From contig NZ_FOBG01000002.1 of the NCBI RefSeq assembly GCF_900109645.1, forward strand, positions 372,001-436,000: a stretch of DNA of 64,000 nucleotides, in the 5' to 3' direction. Within the stretch, counting starts at the first letter, position 1; each line of letters starts with the position of its first letter. The position numbers and the translations under genes were made by a program. Positions 45,815-55,793 of the stretch are shown one piece after another. The stretch comes from Duganella sp. CF402 (GTDB lineage: Bacteria; Pseudomonadota; Gammaproteobacteria; Burkholderiales; Burkholderiaceae_D). Below the pieces are notes generated by a model. That model worked only from the letters and a program-made list of their open reading frames with translations. It was not told where the DNA came from and made no database searches.

Positions 45815-46783
45815 CTATAACCAACCGGCTTTCTTGAAGCGCCGGTGCAGGTACAGGCACACGCCCACCATCACCGCGATCGCCATCGGATAGCCGAACT
45901 TCCAGTCCAGCTCCGGCATGTATTTGAAATTCATGCCCCACAGGCCGGCAAACGCGGTCACGATCGCAAAGATCGCCGCCCATGCCGCCAGCCGTTTATT
46001 CACTTCGCTTTCCTCGATCGCCACCATCGACAGGTTGACCTGGATCGCCGTCGCGATGGTGTCGCGGATGCCGTCCAGCGAAGCGCTGATGCGGTGCAAA
46101 TGGTCGTGCACGTCGCGGAAGTATTCCTGCGTCTCCTGGCACATCGACGGCACGCGGCCGCCGTGCAGCCGCCCCACCGCTTCCATCAGCGGCGCCACCA
46201 CGTGGCGCACGATGGTCACCTTGCCCTTCAACTCATACAGGCGCTGGATATTGTCGCGCTGCTGGCCCTGGGTGAAGATCAGTTCTTCGATTTTTTCCAG
46301 CTCCGTCTCCAGCATATCGAGCACCGGGAAGTAGCGGTCCACCACCGCATCCATCAGCGCATACAGCACGAAGGCCGGACCGAGGCGCAGCATGTGCGGC
46401 TCGCGCTCGGCGCGCGCACGCACGCCGAGGAAGCCTTGCTGCGCATCGCCGTGGCGCGACGACAGCACATAATCCTGGCCGACGAAAATATCGACCTCGC
46501 CCACCGCCACCTCGCCGCCACGGCACTCGATGGTCTTCACCACCACGAACAGCGAATCGCCGTACTCCTCGATCTTGGGGCGCTGGTGGCCGCGGCTGGC
46601 GTCTTCCACCGCCAGTTCGTGCAGGCCGAATTCTTCCTGCATCTGGCTCAGTTCCTCCGGCTCGGCGTCGCGCAGCGCCACCCATACAAAAGTCTCCGGC
46701 TTGTCGACATACTCGCTAATGTCTTCAACCGGAATGTCGGCCAGTTTTTTACCATCCTGATAGGCCACGCAATTAATCAGCAT
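45815..46783 (-). CDS. corA: CorA family magnesium/cobalt transporter
   Basis: 322 residues. Inner-membrane pentameric divalent-cation channel. The long cytoplasmic funnel domain is followed by two C-terminal membrane helices; the selectivity motif GMN is at residues 283-285 (LWGMNFKYMPELDWKFGYP) and a basic tail HRRFKKAGWL follows the last helix. The FVWVALRDAEPEELSQMQEEFGLHELAVEDA start is family-typical. Confidence 0.96.
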   Translation of the reverse strand: MLINCVAYQDGKKLADIPVEDISEYVDKPETFVWVALRDAEPEELSQMQEEFGLHELAVEDASRGHQRPKIEEYGDSLFVVVKTIECRGGEVAVGEVDIFVGQDYVLSSRHGDAQQGFLGVRARAEREPHMLRLGPAFVLYALMDAVVDRYFPVLDMLETELEKIEELIFTQGQQRDNIQRLYELKGKVTIVRHVVAPLMEAVGRLHGGRVPSMCQETQEYFRDVHDHLHRISASLDGIRDTIATAIQVNLSMVAIEESEVNKRLAAWAAIFAIVTAFAGLWGMNFKYMPELDWKFGYPMAIAVMVGVCLYLHRRFKKAGWL

Positions 46784-46802
46784 ACGTCTTCCATAAATAA
46801 AA

Positions 46803-46833
46803 TAAGCCCTTGGCTTCGTCAGCCAAGAGCTTA
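46803..46833 (-). terminator. Intrinsic terminator after SDR gene
   Basis: On the minus strand: stem TAAGCTCTTGGCT / AGCCAAGGGCTTA with a 5-base loop and a TTTTATTT tail, downstream of the dehydrogenase stop at 46857. Confidence 0.85.
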
Positions 46834-46856
46834 CCTCAAACCAATGCCGGACTAGA

Positions 46857-47642
46857 TTACGCTGCGGTTAAATAGCGTGCCGCCGGCTTGGTACTCGACA
46901 GCTTGCCCGCCATCGCGTGGCGCGCTTCTTCCATGCGGTTGAAGTCGTCGAGCTCCGGCAGCGGCGGCACCGTCACCAGTTCGCGCTGGTCGAACCCGGC
47001 CAGCGCGGCGTCCACCAGGTCCTCCGCCGTCATCACCCAGTCGGCAGGCAGGTTGCTGACGGCAAGGCCGGCGCGATCCCAGAACTGGGTCGCGGTCGCG
47101 CCCGGCAGCACGGCTTGCACCTGCACGCCCTTGTCGGCCAGCTCGTGGTGCAGCGATTGCGTCAGTGCCAGCACGTAGGCCTTGCTACCGCCGTACACGC
47201 CGTTCAGCAGCTCGGGCTTCAGCGCCACGATCGAGGAGATGTTGATGATGGCGCCAGCGCCGCGCGCGACCAGTCCCGGCGCCACGGCGCGGGTCAGGCG
47301 GGTCAGCGCGGTGACGTTGACGTTGACCAGTGCGTCCAGTTCTTCCGGCGTCGAATCGACCAGCGACTTGACTGCGCCGAGGCCGGCGTTGTTGACCAAC
47401 ATGCCGATGCTGGCATCGCTGGCGAGGCGCTGCTCAACGCGGCGCAGGTCGGCCGTCACGGCCAGGTCAGCGGTGATGGTATCGACCTTGCGGCCGGTCG
47501 ACGCCTCCAATTGGGCCGCCAGCGCGGACAGCCTGGCGCCGTCGCGGCCGGTCAAGACCAGGTCGTAGCCACGGCGGGCCAAGCGATCAGCGTAGATGGC
47601 GCCTATGCCCGAGGATGCGCCGGTAATCAATGCGGTAGTCAT
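46857..47642 (-). CDS. Short-chain dehydrogenase/reductase
   Basis: 261 residues, classical SDR. Cofactor motif TGASSGIG at 7-14, NNAG near 89, catalytic Ser in SSIVALK and Y-x-x-x-K in NGVYGGSKAYVLAL. The R after the second strand (TGRDGARL) suggests NADP preference. Start set at 47642 (MTTALITGASSG) behind AAAGGAACAG; the frame is open to 47702 but the extra 20 residues precede the first beta strand. Divergent from a GlxA-like regulator 89 bases away, which probably controls it. Substrate unknown. Confidence 0.93.
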   Translation of the reverse strand: MTTALITGASSGIGAIYADRLARRGYDLVLTGRDGARLSALAAQLEASTGRKVDTITADLAVTADLRRVEQRLASDASIGMLVNNAGLGAVKSLVDSTPEELDALVNVNVTALTRLTRAVAPGLVARGAGAIINISSIVALKPELLNGVYGGSKAYVLALTQSLHHELADKGVQVQAVLPGATATQFWDRAGLAVSNLPADWVMTAEDLVDAALAGFDQRELVTVPPLPELDDFNRMEEARHAMAGKLSSTKPAARYLTAA

Positions 47643-47731
47643 GTTGCTGTTCCTTTTCGTTGAGTTGACAAGGCCAGTGTAGCGGCGCAAACTAAGGCCC
47701 ATGTGACGTAGATACCTCTTTTTAGGCCAAT

Positions 47732-48673
47732 ATGAAAAAAACCATAGGCTTGATGCTATTTCCCGGCTTCCAGATCGTCGACCTCGCGGCTGTGACCGTG
47801 TTCGAGGTGGCCAACGGCATGCCGGGCGGCCCCTACTACGAGATGCACATGCTGTCGGAGCACGGCGGCGCGGTACCCAGTTCCTCCGGCGTGCCGGTGG
47901 TGACGCAGCGCTTTGACGCGCCGGATTTCGACACCATCATGGTGGCCGGTGCAATGGAAGTGCTGCCGTCGACGCCGGCATTCGTGGCCTTCCTGCGCGA
48001 GGCCAGCCAGGCGTCCCGGCGCACCGCCAGCATCTGCACCGGCGCCTTCCAGCTGGCCGAAGCCGGCTTGCTTGACGGCCGCCGCGTGACCACGCACTGG
48101 GCGCTGGCGCGCGAGCTGCAGCGCCAGCATCCGCGCACCCGCGTGGAGGAAGACCGCATCTTCATCGAGGATGATCGCGTGTGGAGCTCGGCCGGCATGA
48201 CGGCCTGTATCGATCTGGCGCTGGCCCTGGTGGAAGCGGATCACGGCGTGGAGCTGGCGCGCGCGGTGGCGCGCAAGATGGTGGTGTATCACCGCCGCAC
48301 CGGCGGCCAGTCGCAGTTCTCAGCGCTGCTGGAACTGGAACCGAAATCGGACCGCATCCAGACCGCGCTGACCTACGCCAAGCGCAATCTGCGCAAGGCC
48401 CTGTCGGTGGACGAGCTGGCGGATGCGGCGCATTTAAGCCGGCGCCAGTTCACGCGCACGTTCAGATTGGAGACCGGGCAATCGCCGGCCAAGGCGGTGG
48501 AAACGCTGCGCGTGGAAGCCGCGCGCATGATGCTGGAAGAAGGCAACCACGCCATCGACGTGGTGGCCCGCGAGGTGGGATTTGACGATCCGGAACGCAT
48601 GCGCCGCGCTTTCATCCGCGCCTACGGCATGCCGCCGCAAGCGCTCAAGCGGGCAGCCCGCTCAGCTGCGTAG
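47732..48673 (+). CDS. GlxA/FtrA-type AraC family transcriptional regulator with DJ-1/PfpI domain
   Basis: 313 residues. N-terminal DJ-1/PfpI-like domain (about 1-185) with the nucleophile-elbow-like TASICTGAFQLAEAGLLDGRRVTTHW near residues 97-121, then an AraC-type double helix-turn-helix (about 215-310; LSVDELADAAHLSRRQFTRTFRLETGQSP and VAREVGFDDPERMRRAFIRAYGMPP). Such regulators sense small metabolites and activate neighbouring catabolic genes. Divergent from the SDR at 46857; its last 29 bases overlap the 3' end of the convergent AraC-type gene. Confidence 0.94.
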   Translation: MKKTIGLMLFPGFQIVDLAAVTVFEVANGMPGGPYYEMHMLSEHGGAVPSSSGVPVVTQRFDAPDFDTIMVAGAMEVLPSTPAFVAFLREASQASRRTASICTGAFQLAEAGLLDGRRVTTHWALARELQRQHPRTRVEEDRIFIEDDRVWSSAGMTACIDLALALVEADHGVELARAVARKMVVYHRRTGGQSQFSALLELEPKSDRIQTALTYAKRNLRKALSVDELADAAHLSRRQFTRTFRLETGQSPAKAVETLRVEAARMMLEEGNHAIDVVAREVGFDDPERMRRAFIRAYGMPPQALKRAARSAA

Positions 48674-49556
48674 CGGCATAGCGCGCAGGCGGCACGCCGA
48701 CATGCCGGGTGAACGCCACACTGAATGCGCTGGCAGAACCATAACCGACCTGCTCCGCCACTGCCGCCACGCCGCTTTGCTGGCGCAGCAGGTGCTTGGC
48801 CTGCGCCATGCGCCAGCGCAGCAGGTACTCCATCGGCGCCACCCCGACCGCGCGCTGGAAACGTTCGAAGAAAGCCGAGCGTGACAGCGCTGCCTGTTTC
48901 GCCAGTTGCGCCACGGTCCAGGGTGCGGTGATCTCTTCATGCATGCGGCGCAGCGCCTGCGCCAGGCGCTCGTCGGCCAGTCCGCGCAGCAGGCCGGGTG
49001 AAGCGGCAGTGCCTGCACTGGAGCGCAGTGCTTCAATTAACAGCACCTCCAGCAGGTGGGCCAGCACCACCTCGCGTCCAGGTCTTTGCGCGCGCGACTC
49101 CCCGCTCACCAGTTGCACAATGGTGGAGAGGCGCTGCTCGCCACGGATGTGGATGCATTCCGGCAGCAGCGATACCAGCAGCGCGGCGTCGGGCGCGTCG
49201 AATGCGCAGTGGCCGACCAGCAGCATGGCCTGCGCTGGTCCTTCCATATCGCCAAGCCGAAATTCACCATTGGGCTGCTGCACTGGCGCGGCATCGATGG
49301 CACGCGGTGGCGGCGGCTGCACGCTGGTCATCGCAAAATCGTGCGACTCGGGAATCAGCACAAAGTCGCCTTGCTGCAGCGGTAATGGCGGCTGGCCATT
49401 TACCGTCAGGCAGCACTCGCCTTCCAGCACCACGCAGTAAAACGGCTGGCCCGCATGCGAACGCCGCACGCGCCAGACACCCGCGCCGGCAACGACTTTG
49501 GAGAAGCGCGCACGCGGCTGCAGCAAAGTCACGACTTCGGCGAGCGGATCAATCAT
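48645..49556 (-). CDS. AraC family transcriptional regulator with N-terminal cupin
   Basis: 303 residues. N-terminal cupin-type ligand domain (PFYCVVLEGECCLTVNGQPPLPLQQGDFVLIPES near 38-71) and C-terminal AraC helix-turn-helix pair (WTVAQLAKQAALSRSAFFERFQRAVGVAPMEYLLRWRM, VAAVAEQVGYGSASAFSVAFTRHVGVPPARY). Belongs to the cupin_6/AraC group often found next to an oxidoreductase gene. Divergent from the SDR gene at 49653 with a 96-base gap, so control of that gene is likely. Overlaps the GlxA-like gene tail to tail by 29 bases. Confidence 0.94.
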   Translation of the reverse strand: MIDPLAEVVTLLQPRARFSKVVAGAGVWRVRRSHAGQPFYCVVLEGECCLTVNGQPPLPLQQGDFVLIPESHDFAMTSVQPPPPRAIDAAPVQQPNGEFRLGDMEGPAQAMLLVGHCAFDAPDAALLVSLLPECIHIRGEQRLSTIVQLVSGESRAQRPGREVVLAHLLEVLLIEALRSSAGTAASPGLLRGLADERLAQALRRMHEEITAPWTVAQLAKQAALSRSAFFERFQRAVGVAPMEYLLRWRMAQAKHLLRQQSGVAAVAEQVGYGSASAFSVAFTRHVGVPPARYAATQLSGLPA

Positions 49557-49652
49557 ATCTGGACTCTTGCTAATGAAAGCTGGACTTCTGATTATAGCCA
49601 GTCTTGCGCTGGCAAACTACAGTGGCAACACTTTCACCTCACAGGAGTTCTC

Positions 49653-50384
49653 ATGAAAACGATTCTTATCACTGGTTGCTCATCTGGCTTTGGCCTGGAA
49701 ACTGCGCGTTATTTTCTGGAGCGCGACTGGAACGTCATCGCCACCATGCGCAATCCGCGCGAAGATTTGCTGCCACGCTTGCCGCGTTTGCGCGTGCTGC
49801 CATTGGACGTGACGGACGAAGACAGTATCCGTCAACTGATCGAGGCGGCGGGTCCGGTCGATGTGCTGGTCAATAACGCCGGCATTGGTATGCTGGGTGC
49901 ACTGGAAGGCGCCAGCATGGCAACCGCGCGCGAAGTGTTCGAGACGAATACGCTGGGCACCATCGCCATGACGCAAGCGGTGCTGCCGCAGTTCCGCGAG
50001 CGGCGCACGGGCGTGGTGATCAACGTGACTTCCAGCGTAACCCTGAAGCCACTGCCGCTGCTGGCGGTGTACACCGGCAGCAAGGCCGCAGTGAACGCCT
50101 TCACCGAATCACTGGTGCTGGAACTGAAGCACTTCAACGTCCGTGCCCACGTGGTGCTCGCAGGTCGCGCGCCTGCCACCAGCTTTGGCGCGAATGCGAA
50201 GCAGCGGATTCAGATGCCGGAGGCGTATGCGGCGCTGACGGAAAGCGTGTTTGCAGAATGGGCGCAATCGACAGAGGAAGTGACGACTGCGCTGGATGTG
50301 GCGCGGGCGGTGTGGCAGGCTGCCACCAGCGACGATGCGCCATTGCGTATCGCCGCCGGCGCCGACGCGGTGGCGCTGATGTAA
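49653..50384 (+). CDS. Short-chain dehydrogenase/reductase
   Basis: 243 residues. TGCSSGFG cofactor motif at 7-14, LDVTDEDS near 61, NNAGIGMLGALEG near 81, VTSSVTLKPL with the catalytic Ser, and YTGSKAAVNAF with Tyr/Lys. RNP after the second strand suggests NADP. Start at 49653 behind ACAGGAGTTCTC; the frame is open upstream to 49455 but that part is antisense to the AraC gene. Together with the divergent cupin-AraC gene it forms a second regulator-dehydrogenase pair beside the one at 46857-48673. Substrate unknown. Confidence 0.93.
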   Translation: MKTILITGCSSGFGLETARYFLERDWNVIATMRNPREDLLPRLPRLRVLPLDVTDEDSIRQLIEAAGPVDVLVNNAGIGMLGALEGASMATAREVFETNTLGTIAMTQAVLPQFRERRTGVVINVTSSVTLKPLPLLAVYTGSKAAVNAFTESLVLELKHFNVRAHVVLAGRAPATSFGANAKQRIQMPEAYAALTESVFAEWAQSTEEVTTALDVARAVWQAATSDDAPLRIAAGADAVALM

Positions 50385-50389
50385 CGCCG

Positions 50390-50412
50390 CCCCCGCGCAA
50401 GCGGGAACGACG
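50390..50412. repeat. Half-unit of a REP-like palindrome
   Basis: Short hairpin CCCGC-GCAA-GCGGG followed by AACGACG, the same design as one arm of the palindrome at 461-538 (GCGCAGGC core, AACGAC end). It lies between convergent SDR and ntrC genes. Confidence 0.5.
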
Positions 50413-50418
50413 CAGTGA

Positions 50419-51939
<1,521 letters not shown>

Positions 51940-51955
51940 GTGTTTGTGTGCATTC

Positions 51956-53068
51956 CTAAGGCAACGGCAACAGGATACGGAAATCCGTAAATCCAGGCCG
52001 GCTCTCGCACTCGATCACGCCCATGTGCTGTTGCACGAAGGTCTGCGCCAAGGTCAATCCAAGGCCGCTGCCGCCCTCCCTGCCTGACACCAATGGGTAG
52101 AAGATGCGGTCGCGGATCTGCGGTGCGATACCCGGTCCATTGTCAATGATATGCAAGTCTAATGCCAGCCCGTAGCGGACCTTGGCCAGAGTGACCTGGC
52201 GCGCTACGCGCGTCTTCAAAACAATCTGCGCCGCGCCCGCTTCGATCTGCGCCGACAGTGCTTGCGCAGCGTTATGCGCGATGTTGAGCACGGTCTGGAT
52301 CAGCTGCTCCTTATCGCCGCGGAACTCGGGGATCGAAGCGTCGTAGTCGCGCAGGATGGTCAGGCCGGACGGGAACTCGGCCAGCATCAGGCTGCGCACG
52401 CGCTCCAGCACTTCGTGGATGTTGACGTCGCCGACGATGTGCGGCCGGCGGTGCGGCGCCAGCAGGCGGTCCACCAGCGTTTGCAGCCGGTCCGCTTCCT
52501 TGATGATGACCTGCGTGTACTCGCGCAGCTGCACCGCATGCAGCGCCGGCAGCTCCATTTCCAGCAGCTGCGCCGCACCACGGATGCCGCCCAGCGGGTT
52601 CTTGATCTCGTGCGCGAGGTTGCGGATCAGCTCCTTGTTGACCTGGCTCTGATCGAGAATGCGTTCCTCGCGGTCCAGCTTGAGGTGTTGCTGGTTTTCG
52701 CGCAGCTCGATCAGCACGCCGCAGGCCGGATCCTCCAGCGCCGAGACGATGCTGTGCACATGCAGCGGATCGCGGCCCGCGCGTTCCAGCATCAGGTCCT
52801 GGCGCAGGTCGGAGAATTTGTGCTCGCGCGCTTGTGCGCAGATATTGTCCAGCTCGTCGGTATTGAGGAACAGCGCATTCAGCGTTTGGCGTGACAGCGC
52901 TTTAAGCGAGCTCTCCAGCAGGTTTTCGGCGGCGGCGTTGGCGTAAAAGATGCGGTCGTCGCAGTCCAGCACCACCACGGCGGAGGCCAGCAATTCCAAC
53001 CCGGCCAGCGACGGCGGGCGGCTGATCACGGCGGCCGCGCGGGCGGCGATATTACTCACTATACTCAT
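51956..53068 (-). CDS. glnL: Nitrogen regulation sensor histidine kinase NtrB
   Basis: 370 residues from MSIVSNIAAR. Cytoplasmic kinase/phosphatase controlled by PII. N-terminal PAS domain (LLASAVVVLDCDDRIFYANAAAENLLESS near 26-54), H-box LAHEIKNPLGGIRGAAQLLE with His153, N-box NIAHNAAQAL and G-boxes DNGPGI and GREGGSGLGLTLAQ. Start set at 53068, 10 bases after the upstream stop; an alternative ATG at 53101 overlaps the upstream gene and adds 11 residues. Upstream of ntrC in the classical order. Confidence 0.95.
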   Translation of the reverse strand: MSIVSNIAARAAAVISRPPSLAGLELLASAVVVLDCDDRIFYANAAAENLLESSLKALSRQTLNALFLNTDELDNICAQAREHKFSDLRQDLMLERAGRDPLHVHSIVSALEDPACGVLIELRENQQHLKLDREERILDQSQVNKELIRNLAHEIKNPLGGIRGAAQLLEMELPALHAVQLREYTQVIIKEADRLQTLVDRLLAPHRRPHIVGDVNIHEVLERVRSLMLAEFPSGLTILRDYDASIPEFRGDKEQLIQTVLNIAHNAAQALSAQIEAGAAQIVLKTRVARQVTLAKVRYGLALDLHIIDNGPGIAPQIRDRIFYPLVSGREGGSGLGLTLAQTFVQQHMGVIECESRPGFTDFRILLPLP

Positions 53069-53078
53069 GGCAAACTCG

Positions 53079-53561
53079 TCATCGGATATTCGCGATCTCA
53101 CGTTTCAAGGCATCGACATTTTTTTCCGAGCGGCTGATGCTGTCGCGCAGCGCGGCCGTCCGTTCCTGGTACTTGGCATAGTTGCGTTCATCGCCGCGCC
53201 GTTCCGGCTCGCCGTTATTGAACTCGCGGCGCAACTCGGCCAGTTTCTGCATTTCGGTCTTGAGCTCGTCCTCGAGGATGCCGCGCCGGTCGGCGTCGCG
53301 CGCGCGCTGCTCGGCGCTGTCCACGCGCGGGAACTCGCCCGGCGCCGCCACCGGCTGCGCATTGCGCGGCGCTGGCGCGGCCCGGCGCACCGGCGCCGGC
53401 ACCGTCACACCGGGCAGGTCCATCAGCTTGCAGTAGCTGCCGCGATTGATATCGGTGAATTCCACGCTGCCGCCGGGCGGCTGGCACTTGTAAATCTGCC
53501 CTTGCGCGGCGCCCGATACCATCAGCGCCAGCAACACACTCAATTTGAAGCTCGTCGTCAT
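53079..53561 (-). CDS. DUF4124-type secreted protein inside the glnA-ntrBC cluster
   Basis: 160 residues from MTTSFKLSVLL. Signal peptide of about 22 residues, then a DUF4124-like N-terminal motif (IYKCQPPGGSVEFTDI), a Pro/Ala stretch, and a charged coiled-coil C-terminal half (about 85-160, ILEDELKTEMQKLAELRREF...). Two Cys (KC and YC) may pair. Function unknown. It sits between glnA and ntrB and is probably the first gene of the ntrBC transcript, since a terminator separates it from glnA. An ATG at 53588 in frame is the alternative start. Confidence 0.85.
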   Translation of the reverse strand: MTTSFKLSVLLALMVSGAAQGQIYKCQPPGGSVEFTDINRGSYCKLMDLPGVTVPAPVRRAAPAPRNAQPVAAPGEFPRVDSAEQRARDADRRGILEDELKTEMQKLAELRREFNNGEPERRGDERNYAKYQERTAALRDSISRSEKNVDALKREIANIR

Positions 53562-53608
53562 TCGTAATCCGTGGGTGGAAGTATCCATCCCGAATATACA
53601 ACATCCAA

Positions 53609-53648
53609 TAAAAAACGCGGGGAAAGCACTGCCTGCCCCGCGTTTCTT
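53609..53648 (-). terminator. Intrinsic terminator after glnA
   Basis: Minus strand: stem AAACGCGGGG / CCCCGCGTTT, 13-base loop, T run; 28 bases after the glnA stop. Confidence 0.9.
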
Positions 53649-53676
53649 TGCTACATCACCAGTGTTGCCGTGGTGA

Positions 53677-55092
53677 TTACAGCGAGTAGTACATGTCGAA
53701 CTCAGCTGGGTGAGTGGTCATGCGCATACGTTGTACGTCTTGCATTTTCAGTTCGATGTAAGCATCGATCATCGAATCGCTGAACACGCCGCCACGGGTC
53801 AGGAACTCGCGGTCTTTGTTCAGGTTGTCCAGTGCTTCTTCCAGCGATGCGCAGACGGTTGGGATCAGTGCATCTTCTTCCGGCGGCAGGTGGTACAGAT
53901 CTTTCGATGCTGCTTCGCCTGGGTGGATCTTGTTCTGGATACCGTCCAGACCGGCCATCAGCAGCGCCGAGAAGCACAGGTAGACGTTGGCCAGTGGATC
54001 CGGGAAGCGGGTTTCGATACGGCGGCCTTTTGGATTGGCCACGTGTGGAATACGGATCGAAGCCGAACGGTTTTTCGCCGAGTACGCCAGTTTCACAGGC
54101 GCTTCGTAGCCTGGCACCAGGCGCTTGTACGAGTTGGTGCCTGGGTTGGTGATCGCGTTCAGTGCTTTAGCGTGCTTGATGATGCCGCCGATGTAGTACA
54201 GCGCGTCATCCGACAGGCCTGCATAGCCGTCGCCGGCGAACAGGTTTTTGCCGTCTTTCCAGATCGACTGGTGCACGTGCATGCCCGAACCGTTGTCGCC
54301 AACGATAGGTTTCGGCATGAAGGTCGCGGTTTTGCCGTAGCTGTGGGCCACGTTCCAGACCACGTATTTCAGGTTCTGGGTCCAGTCGGCGCGCTCAACC
54401 AGGGTCGAGAACTTGGTGCCGATTTCGTTCTGGCCGGCGCCAGCCACTTCGTGGTGGTGCACTTCAACCGGGATGCCCAGCGATTCCAGGATCAGGCACA
54501 TTTCCGAACGCATGTCCTGGAAGCTGTCCACTGGTGGCACTGGGAAGTAGCCGCCCTTGACGGTAGGACGGTGGCCGCTGTTGCCGCCTTCGATTTCCTT
54601 GTCGGTCGACCACGACGCTTCGTCGGAGTCCACTTTGACGAAGCAGCCGGACATGTCGATCTTCCAGCGCACGCTGTCGAAGATGAAGAATTCTGGTTCT
54701 GGACCGAAGTAGGCGGTGTCGCCGATGCCGGTCGATTTCAGGTAGGCTTCAGCGCGCTTGGCGATGGAGCGTGGGTCGCGGTCGTAACCTTTGCCGTCGG
54801 CTGGTTCGATCACATCGCACTGCATGAACAGGGTGGTCTCTTCCATGAACGGGTCGATGCGCGCGGTGTTTGGATCCGGCAGCAGAATCATGTCCGATGC
54901 TTCAATACCTTTCCAGCCGGCGATCGAGGAACCGTCGAAAGCGTGACCCGATTCGAACTTGTCGATGTCGAAAGCCGACACTGGCACGGTGACGTGCTGT
55001 TCTTTACCACGGGTATCAGCGAAACGGAAATCAACGAATTTAACTTCGTTTTCCTGGACCATTTTCAGAACTTCTGCGGCTGTAATTGCCAT
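53677..55092 (-). CDS. glnA: Glutamine synthetase, type I
   Basis: 471 residues. Makes glutamine from glutamate, ammonia and ATP; dodecameric, cytoplasmic. Family blocks are intact: VDFRFADTRGKEQHVTVP, FDGSSIAGWKGIEASDM, GPEPEFFIFD, NGSGMHVHQS (GxGMHxHxS), and the adenylylation loop KDLYHLPPEE whose Tyr400 corresponds to Tyr397 of the enteric enzyme, so it is a GlnE substrate. AGGAG precedes the ATG. Upstream sequence shows a sigma-54 promoter and NtrC-type dyads. Confidence 0.98.
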   Translation of the reverse strand: MAITAAEVLKMVQENEVKFVDFRFADTRGKEQHVTVPVSAFDIDKFESGHAFDGSSIAGWKGIEASDMILLPDPNTARIDPFMEETTLFMQCDVIEPADGKGYDRDPRSIAKRAEAYLKSTGIGDTAYFGPEPEFFIFDSVRWKIDMSGCFVKVDSDEASWSTDKEIEGGNSGHRPTVKGGYFPVPPVDSFQDMRSEMCLILESLGIPVEVHHHEVAGAGQNEIGTKFSTLVERADWTQNLKYVVWNVAHSYGKTATFMPKPIVGDNGSGMHVHQSIWKDGKNLFAGDGYAGLSDDALYYIGGIIKHAKALNAITNPGTNSYKRLVPGYEAPVKLAYSAKNRSASIRIPHVANPKGRRIETRFPDPLANVYLCFSALLMAGLDGIQNKIHPGEAASKDLYHLPPEEDALIPTVCASLEEALDNLNKDREFLTRGGVFSDSMIDAYIELKMQDVQRMRMTTHPAEFDMYYSL

Positions 55093-55135
55093 GCGTATCT
55101 CCTAAAGGGAATATGTGGAACTCGTGAGGCCTAAA

Positions 55136-55154
55136 TAAGCAGTATCCGTGCCAG
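55136..55154 (-). promoter_or_regulatory. Sigma-54 promoter of glnA
   Basis: Minus strand CTGGCACGGATACTGCTT matches TGGCAC-N5-TTGCW: GG at 55151-55152 and GC at 55139-55140 with the strict 10-base spacing. Expected start near 55127, 35 bases before the glnA ATG. Confidence 0.88.
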
Positions 55155-55183
55155 CCCAAAGTGCAGTTACAGCAGATCAATCT

Positions 55184-55229
55184 CGCACCTTATTGGTGCG
55201 TCTCCCATATTTTGCACCTTATGAGTGCA
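55184..55229 (-). promoter_or_regulatory. Two NtrC-type binding dyads upstream of glnA
   Basis: CGCACC-TTATT-GGTGCG (55184-55200, perfect) and TGCACC-TTATG-AGTGCA (55213-55229, one mismatch pair) match the NtrC consensus GCAC-N7-GTGC. Centres are 29 bases apart, about three helical turns, and lie roughly 65 and 94 bases upstream of the predicted start. A third, weaker site is at 55252-55268. Confidence 0.85.
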
Positions 55230-55330
55230 TTGCGGGATATTTTCTGAAAATCGCATGGTTTTGGTGCATCGGCGTCGCGGACTTGCGCGGACGCCATATA
55301 ATAAACTCAAACTTATAACCGGAACACCCT

Positions 55331-55789
55331 ATGAGCAAAATTGATGAGATTCTGGCCGTGGCGCGTGGACGCCGCAAGGACTGGGCCTATGAGGGCGCGG
55401 TGACGCCGGCCGAAGCCTATGAATTGCTGAGCCTTGAAAACGCCGTCAAGCTGGTCGACGTGCGCACCAATGCCGAACGCGATTGGGTGGGCCGGGTGGC
55501 GATACCGGAAGCCCAACATGGTGCGGTGCAGTGGAATGTGTATCCGGGCGGCATCGCCAACCACGAATTTATCGAGCAATTGAACTCGGTAGCAAGAAAG
55601 GACCAAGTGATTTTGTTCCTGTGCCGCTCCGGCGTGCGCTCGCGTGGTGCAGCCACCTTGGCGAGCGAGCATGGCTACCAGCATTGCTTCGACATCCTTG
55701 AAGGCTTCGAGGGCGACAAGGACGAGCGCGGCCACCGCAAGAACATCAACGGCTGGTGCCACGCCGGCCTGCCGTGGATCGGCGCCTGA
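55331..55789 (+). CDS. Rhodanese-like domain protein
   Basis: 152 residues, a single rhodanese domain. The active-site loop CRSGVRS has the Cys (about residue 98) that carries persulfide sulfur in sulfurtransferases. LVDVRTNAERDWVGRV is the family CH2A-type block. No signal peptide, so cytoplasmic. A TATAAT element lies about 35 bases before the ATG. Divergent from glnA; the 238-base gap holds NtrC sites, so co-regulation is possible but unproven. Confidence 0.93.
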   Translation: MSKIDEILAVARGRRKDWAYEGAVTPAEAYELLSLENAVKLVDVRTNAERDWVGRVAIPEAQHGAVQWNVYPGGIANHEFIEQLNSVARKDQVILFLCRSGVRSRGAATLASEHGYQHCFDILEGFEGDKDERGHRKNINGWCHAGLPWIGA

Positions 55790-55793
55790 ACTG

